This document shows, piece by piece, positions 15,001 through 16,861 of a stretch of 16,861 nt of DNA. The stretch's first letter is position 1, and the number at the start of each line of letters is the position of its first letter. The stretch comes from CAZVLE01 sp964627855 (lineage in GTDB: Bacteria; Bacillota; Dethiobacteria; DTU022), in the NCBI GenBank assembly GCA_964627855.1, contig CAZVLE010000032.1:1-16861 (forward strand), given 5' to 3'. The position numbers and the translations under genes were made by a program. The notes under the pieces are model-generated. The model was not told the DNA's origin. It worked only from the letters and a program-made list of their open reading frames with translations, and made no database searches.

Positions 15001-15225
15001 CTTTAAGCCTGCGTTCTGAAGGGCCGCTTGCACTCCCACATCGGCAGTCAAATCGATGAAAGAGCTTTCCAGCGAAGCGGCCAGCATTTTCAGGGCTTCC
15101 ATTTCAGTGTCCGGGGAAGAGGAATCTAAAAAAACCGCTTCCCGGTCCCCTGCCCTGAAGAGTGCCGTTGCCATAATCAGGCTTACCAGAGGACGCTGCA
15201 CCGGTAAGAGGTATACTTCATTCAT
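12079..15225 (-). CDS. Clan-CD caspase-like (gingipain/C25-like) protein with C-terminal beta-sandwich repeats
   Basis: A 1048-residue protein. Residues 335-556 look like a C25/caspase-type core. Its likely catalytic His is H403 in LYSGHGG, and C434 in VYTSACSTV is the nucleophile. FIGGATIEDL (475-484) and the late ILLGDPAFKPL (546-556) match the end of gingipain-type domains. Residues 222-310 resemble the subdomain that precedes C25 cores. Residues 1-200 I do not recognise. Two carboxypeptidase-regulatory-like beta-sandwiches seem to lie at about 857-948 and 952-1042 (NLKGRLLDSISGKPVAGG). No signal peptide, anchor or sorting domain is seen, unlike secreted gingipains, so a cytoplasmic location is inferred. 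The ribosome binding site is weak, 17 bp after dppF. A CHAT-type protease is the alternative. Activity is unproven. Confidence 0.75.
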   Translation of the reverse strand: MNEVYLLPVQRPLVSLIMATALFRAGDREAVFLDSSSPDTEMEALKMLAASLESSFIDLTADVGVQAALQNAGLKFEALPDFSPSEPSLLIERFGRPGGWVMAAADNPADCLKAALLAVRLGCYFMPLGMKDRLPGPIGTAESLYFLGREESLQALIGKAQAAPVHILADHGDFLNCLKQNELDSEYLVLYNSADLEGETSRGDCLGKLWVKGLSLTTLILASYRALVPFDAATTEPVAAEIEAKLNRMVKDTGLKPRFLAVTASPAVIPFFYEEKKAIGAVTEEMVRDIHVPLNNDLFFDLAEGRLMQHSPAGLSVQLIRTKRYQQIQAQAGREGQELLVISTPHVDSGIIFAGDQALLDCQLIPPLSEAGYRIKVLQGEEAHYRKVAEALTRADFVLYSGHGGPEGLHTHGRSLNRDDLALLPPQVVYTSACSTVALVPHWYSSTEGLAWEGVAVDSEQVIGLSFVEKGALCFIGGATIEDLQYSTSIYGIFMEALLLKGLSVGEALLATRHYISLFAATLLQKNPAAYNRYRWGTANAIHQQILLGDPAFKPLQKLKDSCKLPRQVEKAGQNEITLTVDIPATRWRRAGASVNEKEASKHYYRCRRIEVDSPYGEDIVSWGDYYRVAPDADNISDSAVMSSFIQLAVELPSGTAPRSLLLTGVEALESRCLLCDKEVEPQGDLLAATRTFRLPYLLQPPVLLDMGDGWPFSLEVAEPLQRLHWLAPLLIIDEKERRATRLKKLIFKIELVPCNTVKGKIEKSAESCSYLIGVGFKTAGQEKKAESASTLTGAVYALPGKDGSFALNCAGGDALTLYQQFPLYDLLEAYEPPEAGIIPLESAGMVRINPGKQPSLNLKGRLLDSISGKPVAGGLVRVFRGEEDPVGDPLIEAYAAEATSDAEGAFCLALPAGKYMLAAAASQPGLRYKSGRWPVELKEGEDSYRLFALDQAALVRGQVILSGYQPPEPVGVALKRFPRVEGQGSLTRVPLKRDGSFECLVSFQERFFIQIEEEGWQPVEDDNEGKGYKLDPQEVLLRNYTLQEERL

Positions 15226-15242
15226 AGTTGTTCAGCTCGCTT

Positions 15243-16244
15243 TTAGATATAGTGACAGGCGCCAAAACGCCCGGGACCGACGGCCCGGTAGAGGGGCTCT
15301 TCTTCGCGGCAGCGGGGCTGCACTTCGGGACAGCGCGGGTGAAAACGGCAGCCCGGGGGAATGTTGATCGGATCCGGAGTCTCTCCTTTTAACAACTTTT
15401 TCCCGGCCAGCGATACCCGCTTCGGAACAGGAATGACCGACACTAGCGCTTTGGTATAGGGGTGAAGCGGTTCTTTGATCACTTGATCGGCCCCGCCCAG
15501 TTCGACTATTTTACCTAAGTACATCACAGCGATGCGATCGGAAATAAGCCAGGCCAGTGAAAGATCATGAGTGATGAAAAGATAGCTTATGCCACGGTTG
15601 TCCCGCAGGTCTACCATTAACTTGAGAATACCGGCCCGGATCGAAAGATCGAGCATCGACACCGGCTCATCGGCAACAATATAGTCAGGTTTCAAAACCA
15701 GGGCTCCGGCAATAGCCAAACGCTGCCGTTGCCCCCCGCTCAGTTCATGGGGATAGCGCATGAAGAGTTCGCCCGGGTTGTTCAGGCCGGCATCACAGAG
15801 GGCCTCTGCAACTCTATCCTCTTTTTCCTGCCGGCTTTTCACGAGGTGATTAACCTCCAGTGGCTCTGCAACGGTAGAAAAGACCGTCTGGCGAGGGTTA
15901 AGCGACTCAAAGGGATCCTGGAAAATAATCTGCCCTTCCTGGCGAAAGCGGCGCAGTCTGGAGCGATTAAAACGGACCAGATCTTCTCCCCTGAAAAGCA
16001 CCTCTCCGCCTGTTGGCTCGATCAGGCGCAGGGTTGCCTTGCCTGTGGTGGTTTTACCGCTACCCGACTCACCGGCAAGACAGAGTATTTCCCCACGATC
16101 AAGCGTAAAATCAATGCCGTCTACGGCCCTGACGTAGGCTGTCTCCCTGCTGAAGAGGGCTGAGAAAAAACCGCTGCGCGCCGCAAAGTGGACTTCCAGC
16201 CCCTTTACAGACAGCAGCTTGCCGTTATCCTTGCGTTCATTCAT
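15243..16244 (-). CDS. dppF: Di/oligopeptide ABC transporter ATP-binding subunit (DppF/OppF type)
   Basis: A 333-residue ATPase that powers import of peptides, or nickel in related systems, through a membrane permease pair. The order of motifs is complete: Walker A GESGSGKTT (58-66), Q-loop FQDPFESLNP (108-117), signature LSGGQRQR (168-175), Walker B IVADEP (189-194) and switch H226 in ITHD. The oligopeptide-transporter C-terminal region contains PPGCRFHPRC and four Cys (299, 305, 312, 330), the pattern proposed to bind an Fe-S cluster in DppD/OppD-type subunits. The start ATG overlaps the upstream dppD-type stop by ATGA, so both subunits are made together. Permease and binding-protein genes are not in the window and may lie beyond the right edge. 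Peptide specificity is inferred from family only. Confidence 0.92.
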   Translation of the reverse strand: MNERKDNGKLLSVKGLEVHFAARSGFFSALFSRETAYVRAVDGIDFTLDRGEILCLAGESGSGKTTTGKATLRLIEPTGGEVLFRGEDLVRFNRSRLRRFRQEGQIIFQDPFESLNPRQTVFSTVAEPLEVNHLVKSRQEKEDRVAEALCDAGLNNPGELFMRYPHELSGGQRQRLAIAGALVLKPDYIVADEPVSMLDLSIRAGILKLMVDLRDNRGISYLFITHDLSLAWLISDRIAVMYLGKIVELGGADQVIKEPLHPYTKALVSVIPVPKRVSLAGKKLLKGETPDPINIPPGCRFHPRCPEVQPRCREEEPLYRAVGPGRFGACHYI

Positions 16245-16861
16245 TTAACGATCATCCCTCCCCTGAGCAGGTGGCAGGCGGCCTGATGGCCGTTGGAAAG
16301 AACGATCACCGGCGGTTCGACTTCTTTGCATTTAGCCAGGGCCTCAGTGCAGCGCTGGTGAAAACGGCAGCCCGGGGGAGGATAGAGCAGGTTTGGCGGG
16401 TTACCGGGGATTGAAGAGGCCAGGTATCGCTCCCCTTCGATATTGGGAAAGGCGGCAATCAGCGCCCGGGTGTAGGGGTGGGCAGGGCTGTTAAAAACAT
16501 TTTCGGTAGGTCCGCTTTCAACTATTTCCCCGGCATACATTACAGAAACCCGGTCACAGGTTTCGCCAACAACGGAAAGATCGTGGGTTATCAGGATCAT
16601 TCCCATCTCCCGTTCCCGGCGCAGGCTTTCGAGTAGCTGCAAAACCTGGGCCTGCACCATTACATCGAGCGCCGTTGTTGGCTCATCACCAATGACAATT
16701 TTCGGATTACAGGCTATCGCCATGGCAATCATGACTCGCTGCCGCATTCCCCCGCTAAATTCATGGGGATATTCTCTGACCCGGTCGGGATCAATTTCAA
16801 CCTGTTCAAAAAGTTCTGCCGTTCGTCTGGTCGCCTCCCGTTCACCGAGCTTGTCGTGAAT
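16241..16861 (-). CDS. dppD: Di/oligopeptide ABC transporter ATP-binding subunit (DppD/OppD type), 5' end outside window
   Basis: The C-terminal 206 residues of the partner ATPase. The frame stays open to base 16861, well past the first internal Met at 16747, so the gene is cut by the window edge and Walker A is missing. The fragment begins IHDKLGEREA and holds the signature motif FSGGMRQRV, Walker B IVIGDEPTTALD, switch His in LITHDLS, and the family C-terminal block PPGCRFHQRC with four Cys. It ends in an ATGA overlap with the dppF-type gene. It forms the ATPase heterodimer with that protein. Confidence 0.92.
   Translation of the reverse strand: MHDKLGEREATRRTAELFEQVEIDPDRVREYPHEFSGGMRQRVMIAMAIACNPKIVIGDEPTTALDVMVQAQVLQLLESLRREREMGMILITHDLSVVGETCDRVSVMYAGEIVESGPTENVFNSPAHPYTRALIAAFPNIEGERYLASSIPGNPPNLLYPPPGCRFHQRCTEALAKCKEVEPPVIVLSNGHQAACHLLRGGMIVK

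Noticed and set aside
12454..15367. Several plus-strand frames of 60-103 codons opposite the C25-like gene
   Set aside because: They are antisense shadows of a GC-richer coding region, with no ribosome binding sites and no recognisable motifs.

Overview
The window reads as chromosomal DNA of a Gram-positive-type anaerobe, most likely a member of the Bacillota (Clostridia or a related class). The grounds are strong AGGAGG-type ribosome binding sites, extended -10 promoters (TGnTATAAT), a single-cluster clostridial-type ferredoxin, a LiaF-like membrane protein and a thiolase. This placement is inference; no marker here fixes the genus.

Left part (1-5100). The 3' end of a thiolase is followed by a leader with a long hairpin and an M24 metallopeptidase gene. 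An AT-rich intergenic stretch of about 870 bp follows. It holds a 26-residue lipoprotein gene on the minus strand with its own promoter and terminator, two perfect DnaA boxes exactly 42 bp apart around a palindrome, and a perfect 13-bp inverted repeat. Then come a [4Fe-4S] ferredoxin with a terminator, a stand-alone divergent MurE-type Mur ligase, and, convergent with it, a LiaF-like membrane protein.

Middle (5100-7290). A strong promoter drives tRNA-His and tRNA-Gln. Past them lies a poorly coding stretch and an MscS-type channel remnant that has lost an internal segment and its C-terminus. It runs into the 3' end of a convergent DUF192 lipoprotein gene. A DUF502 membrane protein gene is divergent from the DUF192 gene.

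Right part (7269-16861). Seven minus-strand genes are packed with gaps below 40 bp or 4-bp ATGA overlaps, so they look like one operon. In transcription order they are: two ATPases of a di/oligopeptide ABC importer (the first cut by the window edge), a 1048-residue protein with a clan-CD (gingipain/C25-like) His-Cys core and C-terminal beta-sandwich repeats, a C45-family Ntn-type acyltransferase/amidohydrolase translationally coupled to it, an M20 amidohydrolase, an MBL-fold hydrolase, and glycerol kinase. The glycerol kinase reading frame has no standard start codon at the N-terminus that homology demands.

The best candidate for an undescribed system is this peptide-import plus caspase-like plus Ntn-hydrolase plus amidohydrolase operon. 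A plausible reading is import followed by intracellular processing of peptides or N-acylated amino compounds, with the caspase-like protein acting on the Ntn hydrolase or on a shared substrate. The gene content and coupling are seen in the sequence; the pathway is inference.
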